In this document: positions 21,626 to 33,152 of the stretch, piece by piece
How the letters are laid out: each line of letters opens with the position of its first letter
Position numbering within the stretch: the stretch's first letter is position 1
NCBI GenBank assembly: GCA_003049485.1
Contig: PYST01000089.1
Span: forward strand, 1 to 64,000
Reading direction: 5' to 3'
Source: Ophioceras dolichostomum
Lineage: Eukaryota; Ascomycota; Sordariomycetes; Magnaporthales; Ophioceraceae
Length of the DNA stretch: 64,000 nt
The notes under the pieces: generated by a model
The model's input: only the letters and a program-made list of their open reading frames with translations
What the model was told of the DNA's origin: nothing
The model's database searches: none
Program-made: the position numbers and the translations under genes

Positions 21626-23954
21626 TGGCTTCTGAAGGGGATGAAGAAACGGGGGAACAAGGACGGGGCTGACGGAGATGAGGATATGCCAGAAGACGTC
21701 TCCTCAACTTGTACTCGAGAATGTTTAGACGAACGTGTTTACCATGATCTTCTCTCGAGCCTACACTCCACGTTTTCTTGCAAGGAAGCCTGGCCCTGAA
21801 CACCCCGGTCGCATACATGATGGGAGGGGTGGTGGAGTAACCGTTGAGTCGGTGACGGAGCTTGAGGGGTCTTACCGTCGTGAACAAGCCTTCAGCACCG
21901 GCCGTGGTTAGGACTTGAGAGAAATCCCTTACAAAGCCGTAAGAGTAGCCCCTAACTTGATTTGGGATTCCTGCTGATCACCATTGGCCCATCCAGTTCC
22001 TCCTATAATCGGTCAGACAGTGAGGGCAATCTAGAACACTACATGGTCTCCCCAGTCAGAATCAGAGCGAGCCAAGCCTCGCTGTGGGTTGGGGTGAGGC
22101 CTGTGTGTAGATGATCTTGGCTTCGCCACCGTCAGAACGTCAAAGGAGGCTCCCATCCTACGACATACATGCACATTATGGGGAGGGAATGGCCATCACA
22201 TCGCGATGTGATCGTGGCATTGAACTTACCCTCCTTTGCTGCAGCTTGCAGGATCGTGGGACAATTTTCTTTCGACGAAGTAGCCTCTAGCGAAGTAGGG
22301 GGTAGGTCCTACCAAAGAGCCCATCGCCGCAGCATCTTCTTGACTGGGAAGAGTGCGAAGATGATGCGAGATAGTGGATAAGTAGCGAACAGTGCCTAGA
22401 GCCTAGCTACTGTTGTAGATTATAGGTCGTACGTGATAGAAGGGACGGGGCTAGTCCACCAACGACAACAGATCAGTGGACAGAGGACAAGATGGGCTTT
22501 GGAGATGGGGCTCAACCAAATCTCGCAAAGGAGAAGCCGACGTTGCTCGAAGAACCTCCAGCATCAGCTCTGCATATGTACCCTGAGAGCCAACAGAATG
22601 ACGTCCTTGCAAGTCCAGGGCGACAAAGCAAGCTCTAAAAATTCCCCCGCGGTGGGGGAGGCGGAGACGCGGGTGGTTGATTGAAAGGGGGCAGAGTCGG
22701 CTAGCAGAGTCGGCTATTTTCACTGCCACTGATCATCAGCCGCGGGGACAGCGACTCTACCGCGCCGATGGGGAACGGCCAGAATACCTACGCGCAATGG
22801 CAACAAATATATGTACGAAGAGGGATACGACTCAGCAAGATTAGACTGCGGCTGGCGCACCGCCCTTTAATGCATATACGTCGACGTGGGGTACCTTCAT
22901 CGCGGGCTCAACGATGAGGGCGAACGCCTCCAACTTGCGACATAAACCTAACACCCGTCCGGTTTCTCGGGGACCGGATCGATTTGGCTGCCCATACAGG
23001 CTAGAGAGAGCCTCACGGTCTGCTATTGACCCAATGGAAGGCCCGCAGATGCAGCCTACGGTGGGCGGGCGGGCGACGACTAGCAAATAAATCTCCCCGT
23101 CATTCGGCAGCCTTCCGAGAATGACGAAAAGAACGGCAATCCCGGCGCGCCTCGGGATACGCATCCAGTTCCGGGACAAAGGCGGCGATTTCGCACCTGC
23201 CCACCGGCGCACCACGGATCGGATGTCATGGCAGGAAGCTTGTGCTAGTCGGACCGCCGGATCATCGGCAGATTCCTCAAACTTCCACAGCAAAAAAAAA
23301 AAAAACCTCCTGGGGACACGATCGGTGAAGGCCGGCGTGTCGCTCCTCGGGACGGGCGTTGATCCGAGCGAGTCTGTTCTGCGGCCAGCAAGGCTGTAAG
23401 CAGGGACATGAACTAGTAGTGGTAATGGGAACAAACACTGGCCTTGTCGTAAAAAAAAGTAAAGAAAAAAAAATGCACCTAGCTAGTAGCTGTCTGGCGG
23501 GTAGCTGTGAAAGCCTCTGAGGTGAAGGGCACACACATGGACATACCCCTACCACTTGGCGATGGCTGATGATTGATGATTGATGTTCGTTCAACTTTAG
23601 CCGAACCACCGACCAGTGGTCTCAATTGAGAATCGCCATTTTTCTCTTGGTGTTACCACAGACACTCAATCCAGGGGTCATGGCTGCATCCGCGAGCCGA
23701 ATCGCCAGCCCGTGCGGGCGACACGTTTCAGTGCGCCCACCCGGAACTAAGTTTGAGGGGATTGCCGAAAGGGTCTAGCTGCCAGGTGTTTGGGGTTATC
23801 CGGTTTGTGGGATTGTTCTTGATCGTGCTTTTTTTTTCTCCTCCCCGTCGTATTCACCTTTCCAAGGCTAGATGGTCTTGATGTCGTCAGCATCGTAGCA
23901 GAGGCTCTAGGAGTCCCTGAGGCGGCTCTCGAAGCAGAACACATCCGGCACAAA
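21626..23954. other. Gene-poor region
   Basis: About 2.3 kb between two pseudogenes. The longest frame (22841..23434, reverse) has no family resemblance and includes a poly-phenylalanine run from the A-tract near 23290. No transposase, reverse transcriptase, terminal repeat or tRNA was recognised. It may hold further decayed sequence. Confidence 0.35.
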
Positions 23955-26068
23955 ATGCCACGGCGGAGGGTACTAATACGGGCGGTGCTGCTGGCGGCGC
24001 TCGCCGTCGTAGCCCTCTACCACTTCCGATCACTCGGCGGCGGCCCAACGCTCCGCATCGAGCCGAGCGTGATGCCGACGGAGGCCCGATCGAGTTCGTC
24101 CCCTCGAGCCACGACTGGCGCACCATGGAGCAGTACCACCCGCAACTCCCCTCCGAGATGGCCCGCCTGCCACCGCCAGAGAAGCAGCGGGACCTGCCCC
24201 GCGTGCAGCACGACTTCACTAAGGACGACCGCGGGCGCGACCTTGAGGTCCAAGAGGCGCGGCGCAAGACGGTCAAGCTGGCCTTCAAGAAGTCGTGGGA
24301 CGCATACGTCGACCGCGCATGGGGGTGGGACGAACTCACGCCCCTATCTGGCTCGCGCAGGAACCCCCACGGCGGCTACGGCGCGACGCTGATCGACGCG
24401 CTCGACACGCTGTGGATCATGGACATGCGGGCCGAGTTCTCGCGCGCGGCGCGCCACGTCGCGAAGCTCGACTTCGCTAACACGAGCGCTAGGGCGCTCA
24501 ACGTCTTCGAGACGACCGTCCGCCTTCTTGGCGGCTTGCTCTCCGCATACGACCTAAGCGGCGAGGCCGCCTTGCTCCTAAAAGCTACCGAGCTAGGCGA
24601 CCTACTACTTGCCGCGTTCGACACGCCGAACCGCATGCCGGGCTTCTGGCTCGACTTCGTGCGCGCCCGAGACGGGAAGCAAGAGGCCGGCACTGCGGAC
24701 CCCAGCTCCGCGCCCACGTTCCTGTCGCTGGAGTTTACTAGACTCGCGCAGCTGACAGGAGAAGACAGGTTCTACGACGCCGTTGACACCGTGTCGCGCC
24801 TGCTGGAGCGCACGCAGAACAAGACCAGGTTGCCGGGGATGTGGCCGGCGCTGATGAATTTTCGGGACGGCGATTCGCCGGACTAGCCGCACTTCGAGTT
24901 CACGCTGGGCGTGCGGGCGGATTCACTGTACGAGTACCTGCCGAAAATGGCGGCGCTGCTGGCGGGGGCTGAACCGAGGTATGAGAGGTTGTGGAAGAAA
25001 GCGGCGGACGTCGTCGAACAACGCTTGTTGTTCAGGCCTATGATCCCACCAAAGATAAAAGACGGGAGCCCGCCAGATGTGTTGTTTGCGGGAACGGCGT
25101 TTGCGAGGGATGATGGCACTGGATAATAACCACGAGGGCCAGCACCTGTCTTGCTTCGCAGGCGGCATGTTTACTTTGGCAGGGAAGCTGTTCGACCAGC
25201 CGAACCACGTGGAGATAGGAGAGAAGCTCGCGCTCGGCTGCGCGTGGGGTTACAGCAGCTTCTCGTCGGGCTTGCTGCCCGAGACATTCGGGTTGGCGGT
25301 GTGTCCCTCAAAAGAAGAGGTGTGTCCCTGGGACGATGAGAGGTGGGAGGTGGAGGTGCGCGCCAGACCGAAGGGTTCCAAGCAGGAGGAGCGGACGAGA
25401 GACAGGCTGCCCCCCGGGTTCGTGCACGCGAGGGACCCGAGGTATCTCCTGAGGCCCGATGCCATAGAGAGCCTCTTCGTGCTTTGGCGCGTCACGGGCA
25501 GGAAGGAGCTGCGCGACTTGGCGTGGCAGATGTTCATCGACATCCAGGCGTCGACGTCGACGCCGCTGGCGAACGCGGCGGTTGACGATGTGATGGTCAA
25601 GGGGGAGACAGCCAAGACCGACTCGATGGAGGTGAGTGATGATGACTGATGATGAGCAAGTTTTTCGTCCCTTGCCATCGTTGCCTTCTTGCGGATGCTG
25701 TCCCTGCCCTATCTAGTCGATAGCTAGGCCTAGACCCCTTTTCGTCTATTCCTTCCTTCTATCCTTTCTTCCCCCTTCCTTCTCTCTCCCCTGACCCACC
25801 GTCCTTGGCGCATCGACTGCTTGCGTGTGCGCCTGTCCGTTTCAAGTTTCAAGTCGAACATACGTTGTATGTGTCGCTAACAATGCCCTCAATCTCCCTG
25901 CCCTGTCGGCCTGGTCTGCAGAGCTTCTGGCTTTCCGCGACACTCAAGTATTTCTACCTGATGTTTTCGACCCCGGACGCCCTCACTCTGGATGAGTGGG
26001 CGTTCAATACCGAGGCGCATCCTTTCAAGCGGCCGAGCAGGAAAATTACTGAGAGGGAGCTTGTCTGA
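23955..26068 (+). pseudogene. Class I alpha-1,2-mannosidase (GH47), disabled
   Basis: The order of GH47 motifs is complete but spread over different frames. A type II signal anchor (VLIRAVLLAALAVVALYHF) starts at the ATG at 23955. Frame then shifts near 24090 to IEFVPSSHDWRTMEQYHPQ. The catalytic region follows: GGYGATLIDALDTLWIMDM, LGGLLSAYDLSG and FLSLEFTRLAQLTGEDRF. A TAG at 24884 interrupts NFRDGDSPD and PHFEFTLGVRADSLYEYLP. A further one-base shift near 25120 leads into EGQHLSCFAGGMFTLAGKLF and RDPRYLLRPDAIESLFVLW. A normal intron (25632..25921, GTGAGT..GCAG) joins MES to FWLSATLKYFYLMF, ending in NTEAHPFKRP. Two positions usually Glu are changed (LRPE to LRPD; ETLKY to ATLKY). Three disabling lesions make a functional glycan-trimming enzyme unlikely; sequencing error is the alternative. 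Confidence 0.8.
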
Positions 26069-28855
26069 TGATGCTTGAAATGGAAGGGAGAAAAAAAAAG
26101 AGAGAGACGAGAAAGAGACAAGCTCCTCTACTATACCTGCGCTGACCGGTAAGGATTGAAGTTTTCCTTCTTGTCTTGGGTGTCCCCGAGGTGTCCCCAT
26201 GTCGGGAAGGGAGCTAGGCGCCACTCAATCGGGCCGCGTGGGCGCCGGCCGGGTCATTGAACGGGCCTGTCTTTCACATGAACTCAGACACCCCGAGAGG
26301 GGGAGAGACTGACATCGCAATCTCTTCCTTGCAAGTCAGCTAGGAGAAGAAAATCATCCAGCGAAGGAAGAGGATTCCAATTGTTGGTGTTTTCGCTGTT
26401 GTTGTCCCGAGGTGAGATTTTACTGTGAGCAGTGCCTCCTAGAGAAACTCGTACGCTAACGGAGGAAAAGCAAGCGAATCCTACCTTCCTACTCCTTCAC
26501 CTTCTTGATGTCGTGCTGTGCAGACAGGTGGCAACAGACGGGGTGGCCGAGAAGGATGAGAGGGGCACAGAGTGGTTCGGATCAAATAGCATGATGTTAG
26601 GCATTGGGATTCCAGGCTTTGTGTATTTAGTGGTTGATGCTAGGCGGTGAAGGCATCAATGACTGTTTGGAATCGTCCAGGCATGCCAGGTAAAGAAAAA
26701 AAGTTATATCAGTTCCATCTTCAGAGAATCGTGGTAAGTCGAAGAGGCAAACCAGTGTAGTAAGCAAAAAGGGGTTGACTTAGCCCGAGGAGGCAGGCAG
26801 GCAGGCAGGAGTAGCTGTTGCGAGTCGTGAGCAAAGCAGACTCGCCTTCTCTTGCCCTCCATAACAAAGGGATGCGGCTCCATCTAACCAGTCTTAGCGA
26901 TAGTCACTCAACCCAAGACGACCGTTGGGCGGGGGAAAATCCAGACGGGATCCCCCCGCTGGCAGGCAAGGTGGTGGTTGTGAGGGTGGCACAGCACACT
27001 ACTGGAGGTGGAATTTTCCTAGTGGTTCGTCGATCCATCTCCAAGTCGAGGGAGGGGGCTTTGCTGCTGCCACTTTGTGTCGAAGTTTAACGCCGAATGA
27101 TTTGACTTTTCCCTCCATGTCCAATGTGCTGGTCGGTCGGTCTAAAGAGGCATTGATCATGCCAACGGCCTCTGTGAACTCTACGTGTCAGGTCGGCGGG
27201 GGGTCGCATATCGTTAACTGACACTGAAAGGTGGTAGCTTTCAAGTTGTAGATTTATGCGCATGGCGTTATTTTTGGTCAGAGCGCCGACTCGCGCTGGT
27301 CACCCATTGGCATCATCCAGCCTCAGCCAGCATAATTAGCTTTGACCCCGGTGGCGGTGATCTCAGATATTGAGGTTAGTAGAAGTCAAGCGTGCAATGA
27401 GAGACATGGGTATGGACAGGGTTCGAGGAAATGCATCGTCGACGACGCCGTCGGCGGCCGCTGGCTTGTCTCTGCGCTGCCAAGAGCAAAGTAACCTCGA
27501 AGAGAACTCGGCCTCACCTTCGCGCCGACTAACTGCCAGAAGCAAAGCCGGTCGGAGATCCCATTGCTGCTCGGTCTTGTTGATGACTTTCCTTTTATTT
27601 TTCTCCTAGCCCAGATCGGGGATGGTTCCCTAAACCGATCGGGAGGAAGCGAACACCTAATGATGGGGTGCCATATGGGGAATCTGGACTGCCAGTCTGG
27701 TCCTTGCGCAATCAAAGGTGGGCTCGAATATGGTGTCCTGTCATCTGATCCATCGTCATCTGTTCGCGACACGGTCAACAGAGTCGAGGCCAGCAGTGAG
27801 CAGACCGCGACGGCGACAGAGGAGGCAGTCTCGCAGCGTGCAACGAAGGCCTGGAGCTCGAGGAGGGGGCGAAAGGGAGAGGAAAAACCAGGGTCGCGGT
27901 GTTAAGCTGAAACACGCGGCGTTTGAGTGCTGGGCTCCACAAAGATCTCCGCAGGGGTTTCTCAGGAGGCGAAATGTCGAGGCAGCCCACTGTGGAAGTC
28001 CCCTCAGCAGCTGAAGAGCATTAACGAGCGCCAAAGGTGAAGGCGAAGTACAGAGGTGGCCTGTGCTCTGTACCTCCCCGATTATCCTAGCGGGTCCAGC
28101 CCTGCATCGGGAAGCCGCCAATTGCATCGTCGCATGAGGGTTGAACAGTTGACACAGCCCTGGCTCGGGCTGGACACCCCTGTCTCTCTTGCCTTCACGC
28201 AAGCCGGTTGGTCGGTTCCTCCCTGGTCTGTCCCAAGCGGGAAGCTGAAGCTGGGCTGGGCGACAGACCGAAAAGAGAGCCACAAAGGAGAAGAAGCCGT
28301 GCTGAATTGCTGAGCCATGCACGATTGGCTTGGGAGGGAAGGGAGCTAAAAAAGAGAGCTTCCATGATCGCCCTCGCTTGTCCTCTTGCCCTTGTCGACC
28401 CGCCTAAAAAAGCCCCCTTGTCGGGCGATGGAAGTGCCCGATTCCGTGGAACCATGTCAAGCTACGTAAAAGCTGTCCCGGTGTCCGGCGCTCCTTGAAA
28501 AGATGCACGACGTCCTGTCGTCTTGACTATTTGATTGTTCGTCTTTTCTGTGTGTTTTAGGACGGTGATCGTGAATCTGGAGACTAACGTGTTGACGATG
28601 CTCTCTTCTTGAGATTTTCCTTTCTTCGGATGCCCTGGCTGATGGCATCCTCTCGTTTTCTGTGAACTTTTCCTTCCTCGACCCTCCAGACACCCGTTCC
28701 CTCCCTGTCTCCTATCCTACCTACCTCGAGTGGTGGCGGTGGTGTTGATTCACTCACTCTACCACTCTCACTATTCTTAGCTTCTTGACGAAGCTCCTCT
28801 CGCTTTTCTCACTTCCCATCGACTTGCGTGTGTGCCTCCTCCCTGCGTGTTGAAC
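26069..28855. other. Large gene-poor spacer and upstream region of the GH5 gene
   Basis: Nearly 2.8 kb without a recognisable gene. It contains a short GGCA/GCAG microsatellite near 26790-26807 and, at 28600-28850, a pyrimidine-rich stretch that is probably the promoter and leader of the GH5 gene starting at 28856. ORFs on both strands are short, basic and low in complexity. Confidence 0.4.
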
Positions 28856-30586
28856 ATGTTTTCCCTGTCATCATCATTTCTTCTTTTTGGCCTTTGGGCT
28901 ACAGCCCAGGCGAGGGTCCAGTTCCTAGTAAGTGATTACTTCTCCACACGAGGTTATTCTTGGTTAGACTTGTTTGTTTGCGGCCCGGTCCGGCTAACAT
29001 GCTTGACGATAGGGAGTCGGGATCGCGGGCGGCGACTTTGGATGCGCAATAGACGGGACCTGCTCAACAAGCTCCGTTCAGCTGCCGTTGAGCTCATTAG
29101 GAGGTGGTGATGGCCAAGGGCAGATGGAGCACTTCGTCCAGAACGATGGCGTCAACATGTTCAGGTTACGTGAGTACCTATACAGATTGATGTTCCTGGC
29201 ACCCATGGACGTTCTTCACGTTCAGCACTGACATCTGCATGCATGCTATTTCTAGCCGTGTCTTGGCAATTCCTCGTCAACAACAACCTCGGCGGCACCC
29301 TCGACAGCTCAAATCTGGGCAAGTACGACCAGGTGATGCAGGCCTGCCTCGCGACGGGGGCGCACTGCATGATCGACATCCACAACTTCGCGCGATGGAA
29401 CGGCGGGATCATCGGGCAGGGAGGGCCATCGGACGACGACTTCGTCAGCCTCTGGACCCAGCTGGCCACCAAATATGCCGCCAACGGCAAGGTCGTGTTC
29501 GAGCTGATGAACGAGCCGCACGACCTGGACGTCGCCATCTGGGCGCAGACCTGCCAGAAGGTCGTGACGGCGATCCGCGGGGCCGGAGCCGCGACGCAGA
29601 TGATCCTGCTCCCCGGGACCAACTTCGACAGCGCGGCCACCTTAGTCTCGAGCGGGAGCGCCGACGCCCTGATGGCCATCAAGAACCCTGACGGTACCAC
29701 GGACAATTTGATCCTCGATATCCACAAGTACCTCGACACCGACAACTCGGGCACCCACAAGGAGTGCATGACCGATAACATCGACTCCTTCACAATCGTT
29801 GCGGACTACCTCCGCACAGCTGGCCGCAAGGGCCTCATCTCCGAGACCGGTGCCTCCCTCGACTCAACCTGCCTCGCAGCTTTCTGCGCGCAGAACATCT
29901 TCATCAACAAGAACTCCGACGTCTTTGTCGGGATCGTCGGCTGGGGAGCCGGTAGCTTCTCGACCGACTACATCTTGAGCCTGACGCCCTCCAAGAGCGG
30001 CAACACATTCGTCGACAACGCGCAGATGACACAGTGCCTGGTCGACACCTGGCTCAACGCCCAGTCCGTCTCCTCGTCGGCGGCCGCCTCTTCCTCTCCA
30101 ACCCAGACCGCGACCGCGAAAACATCGACCTCGAAAGCCTCCTCCGCTTCCTCATCAGCAATAACAACCATATCCCTACGCAAATCCATCAACCTGACCA
30201 TGGGCTCGCCCTCCACGACCTCGTGGAAGCCGGTCATCACGCTCACGATGGGCAACGGCGCGCTGCCGACCGCCATCACGTACGACTCCACCATGGTCCT
30301 CAGCGGCGCGGCGGGTGTCGCCAGCGAGATGCCGACCACCCTCCTCGTCGCTGCGGGCACGCCCACGCGCGCCTCTTGGCCTGCCCAACAGCCGTCCGGG
30401 TCATCCAGCAGCAGCAGTTCGAACGGGCCTCCCAAGAACGGAACCGACGGGTCGCGCACCACATCGTCGTCACCATCGGCTTCCGGCACTCCTACGCTCA
30501 TCAACGGCGCCGTGGGGAGGACAGCTGGTGTTGTTGGTAGCGGTGGGCTTGTTGCTGGCGCGATGCTCGTTGCTCTGCTGATGTGA
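28856..30586 (+). CDS. GH5 (endoglucanase-type) glycoside hydrolase with Ser/Thr linker and GPI-type C-terminus
   Basis: Three exons, 28856..28927, 29013..29169 and 29256..30586, give 519 aa; donors are GTAAGT and GTGAGT, and frames join exactly (..MFRL-PVSWQFL..). A signal peptide (MFSLSSSFLLFGLWATAQA) leads to GVGIAGGDFGCAIDGTC. Catalytic features of GH5 are CMIDIHNFARWNG, FELMNEPHDLD (acid/base Glu after Asn) and KGLISETGAS (nucleophile Glu), with LDIHKYLDTDNSGTH between them. The enzyme class cleaves beta-1,4-glucan and related chains outside the cell. No cellulose-binding module is present. Instead, about 160 Ser/Thr/Ala-rich residues end in a hydrophobic tail (GSGGLVAGAMLVALLM), as in GPI-anchored wall proteins. 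Cell-wall tethering is inferred. Confidence 0.88.
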
Positions 30587-30812
30587 GGGTGTGGTTGAAA
30601 TGATGCGGTGGCTGGTACCATGGGCGTTGGTGCGCGTGCGTGTTCGTGCTGTATATATGTCCGAGCGAGCCGGGAATTATTTTTTGATCGTACATATTTT
30701 TACCCACACCCTCGGGCGCTTTGTACATAGTAGCTCAAAGTAACCTAATCTTACCCTTCTGTATATACAAATCTATCGTTTGGCCGAATCGGCAACATTC
30801 ATCACAGCATCC

Positions 30813-32768
30813 TCAACGAATGATGAGCTCCTCGACGCGAACGGTCCCATCTCGAATGTACTCCAAGATCTCGCCCTCCATCAAGCCGAGGACAAAACAC
30901 GTGCCAACAAGCACGAAATGATCCCCTGCCGCCTTCCGAAGCAGTTGCGGGCATTTCATCATCTCCAAAACACAGACCATGTCTCCCACCTCTGTCCCTT
31001 TCGGCCCAAGGCCCAGCAGGCCGCCGACGGTCTCGAAAATGGCTAGACCTTCTATGGAAATCAAAGCGCTCATCGCATTCCTTTCCATCTCTAGGCGTGC
31101 TTCGGGAGACCAGTATGTCGTCCTGTATGCGGTGCCGAGTTCATCAAGAAAGTTGTCGGCGACGCAACCGTGGTTATCGGAGTCGGGCTGGCTGCCCGAC
31201 GAGTTTATGCCAAGCCTCTCCAGAACCAAACTTGCCATAATGCAAGCCTCCGTCGTGGTGGCATTGACTCTCTGGCAAATGGTCTGAGCCCATATTTGCA
31301 GAGGGTCTCGCTTCGGTGAGTTTGAGAATCTCTGCCGCCGGATGTCTCGCACCGCTTTGATGACTTCTTCCTCCGAAACGGCCGTAGGGCTGTTGTCGGA
31401 ATGAAACAGAGAAGGATGGACGCGAGCGACGCGTTGGAACCGCACACCGCTCCAGTGGAGACTCCAGTCAATGGCCAGGTGTTGGATGGCGCGGAGTTTC
31501 CTCTCCTCCGCCCATCGGTCGTCGAAAGGCTCGGACGCACCCCGATCCCTTGGCCTTACAAGCCCGTCCAAGTTGTCTGCGGGCCGGGGCACCCAGGACG
31601 GGCAATCGTCCCTGCTGGAAGGCCCGACACCCGCCAGATTCAGCAGCACGCCGAAGAACTCCATATCTCCTCCATCTTCAAGGCAAGCTCGGGCGAGATC
31701 GGCGTACACTGCTGTAACAGACTTCGCGTAGTCTACCTCGATTGGCAATTCCGAAACCCCGAGCACACCGTACACGCGATCGCGTTCGTCCGAAGCCCCC
31801 TTCATCAGACCCACGTAGTGCGCGTTCCACTTTCGGCTGTGAGGATCTCTTTCGTCTTCCCAATCACTGTCATCCTCCGTACCCGTTCCTCTATAGTATT
31901 GTTCGATAAACGACAATCCATATTCGAGGTTGGCGAAGTAGCCCCAGGCCTCGACGCTGATTATCGCCGGCTTGGCGGGCATCTTGCCCTGGAGCCAGGA
32001 CAAGAAGTGGTGAATGTGCGGGATGGTGGCGACGTGGCGGGCGCGCACAGACGAGACGTCGCAGACCAGCGTTGAGGACGTCGCCAGCATCAGCTCCTGA
32101 GCCACCCAGACCCGGCTAAAGTACGGCCGAGTGACGATGCCAATGAGGCACGCGACGGGCACCTTCGCCTCCTGTGAGGATGCTCGGCCTTCGAAGACAT
32201 GTGGACAACCGCGCAGCCACTCACAAGAGACCAAACCCCGAAGACTAGTATCCCCTCCGCCCTGCTCGCCGTACTGAATCCAAGCGTGGCAAAGACCGTC
32301 GAGCGCCTCGAGGCCGAGGGCAAGCTCCGCATCGTCGCCGTGCCCGACGGATCCGACGACGAGCTGCGCCCCGGAGTAGATGGACTTCATGAGCGGGATC
32401 TGGTGGTTCTTCTCGTCGAGGTCGGACTGGCTGATGGAGATTGCATCGGCCCAAAAACGGAAGCTCCCCTCAGCCTTGTGTGGCAGCTCTAGCCTCGAGT
32501 AGACAACGGCCTGCCGCAGACCAGCGACGAGGTTGACCGTCGCTTGAAAGGGCAGGCCGTTCACCAAAATCTCCTCTGTGACGGACGGGTCGCCCCATAC
32601 GTACGATAAGGCGATGAACTCGGGCTTGTCGAGGAGCGACACCGTGTGGAGGGTGCAGGAGATTTTGACGGACTTGTCGCTGCAGTTTGTGATAGGGGAA
32701 TGGATCTCAATTAGGCGGATCTCCTGCCGAGATGGGTCAAGGGGCTGGTAGGGCGACGGAATCGACAT
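30813..32768 (-). CDS. HET-domain protein (heterokaryon incompatibility family)
   Basis: A single exon of 651 aa from the ATG at 32768. HET domain (PF06985-type) blocks are FIALSYVWGD (51-60), FRFWADAISISQSDLDEKNH (103-122), MKSIYSGAQLVVGSVG and PYFSRVWVAQELMLATS, followed by the typical GASDERDRVYGVLGV and the region ending CPSWVPRP. The usual W.D..CI.Q block reads WADAISISQ, an atypical variant. The C-terminal half has the common fungal layout in which a variable region ends with GD.FVLVG..YV.GLM.GE; here GDHFVLVGTCFVLGLMEGEI. HET proteins trigger cell death on non-self recognition in some species, but most, including this one, have no assigned role. The gene is divergently paired with another HET gene 384 bases away. 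Confidence 0.88.
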   Translation of the reverse strand: MSIPSPYQPLDPSRQEIRLIEIHSPITNCSDKSVKISCTLHTVSLLDKPEFIALSYVWGDPSVTEEILVNGLPFQATVNLVAGLRQAVVYSRLELPHKAEGSFRFWADAISISQSDLDEKNHQIPLMKSIYSGAQLVVGSVGHGDDAELALGLEALDGLCHAWIQYGEQGGGDTSLRGLVSCEWLRGCPHVFEGRASSQEAKVPVACLIGIVTRPYFSRVWVAQELMLATSSTLVCDVSSVRARHVATIPHIHHFLSWLQGKMPAKPAIISVEAWGYFANLEYGLSFIEQYYRGTGTEDDSDWEDERDPHSRKWNAHYVGLMKGASDERDRVYGVLGVSELPIEVDYAKSVTAVYADLARACLEDGGDMEFFGVLLNLAGVGPSSRDDCPSWVPRPADNLDGLVRPRDRGASEPFDDRWAEERKLRAIQHLAIDWSLHWSGVRFQRVARVHPSLFHSDNSPTAVSEEEVIKAVRDIRRQRFSNSPKRDPLQIWAQTICQRVNATTTEACIMASLVLERLGINSSGSQPDSDNHGCVADNFLDELGTAYRTTYWSPEARLEMERNAMSALISIEGLAIFETVGGLLGLGPKGTEVGDMVCVLEMMKCPQLLRKAAGDHFVLVGTCFVLGLMEGEILEYIRDGTVRVEELIIR

Positions 32769-33152
32769 TTTGTTTCTTCTTTTTTTTTTTAAATTTTTTT
32801 TTTAGCTTATCTCTTAGCGGTGGCGTTTTGATGATCGGAGATGGTTGCAAAATCCCTGGTATGTGATTGAAGACGAGGGGAAATTCTGATACAAAGTCCT
32901 GCGCCACCACGATGCACAAGCCGCAGCTGACATCCCCAGCCAGCAAAAGCAGCTAGCGACGCCTCTAACGATAGCATCAATTTTTCCATTTCAGCTGGGG
33001 GGGCTTGCCCCGCCCACAGCCTTCCTTCCGCTCGCTCATAGCGCAACCACAAGCGAAATCAAAATCAATCATCATTCCCACGCCATGGTCGCCGGGCATC
33101 ATCCATCATCTCTCTCTCTCTCTCTCTCTCTCCCCGTATCTGAGCCGCAATC
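32769..33152. promoter_or_regulatory. Shared divergent promoter of the HET gene pair
   Basis: 384 bases separate the two start codons. The reverse side has A/T homopolymer tracts (32778-32812), and the forward side has a (CT)n microsatellite at about 33110-33132, just before the ATG at 33153. Both are typical of fungal promoters or leaders. Co-regulation of the pair is possible but not shown. Confidence 0.45.

Noticed and set aside
22841..23434. Reverse ORF of 197 aa
   Set aside because: No recognisable domain; contains a phenylalanine run from a homopolymer A-tract; likely chance frame.
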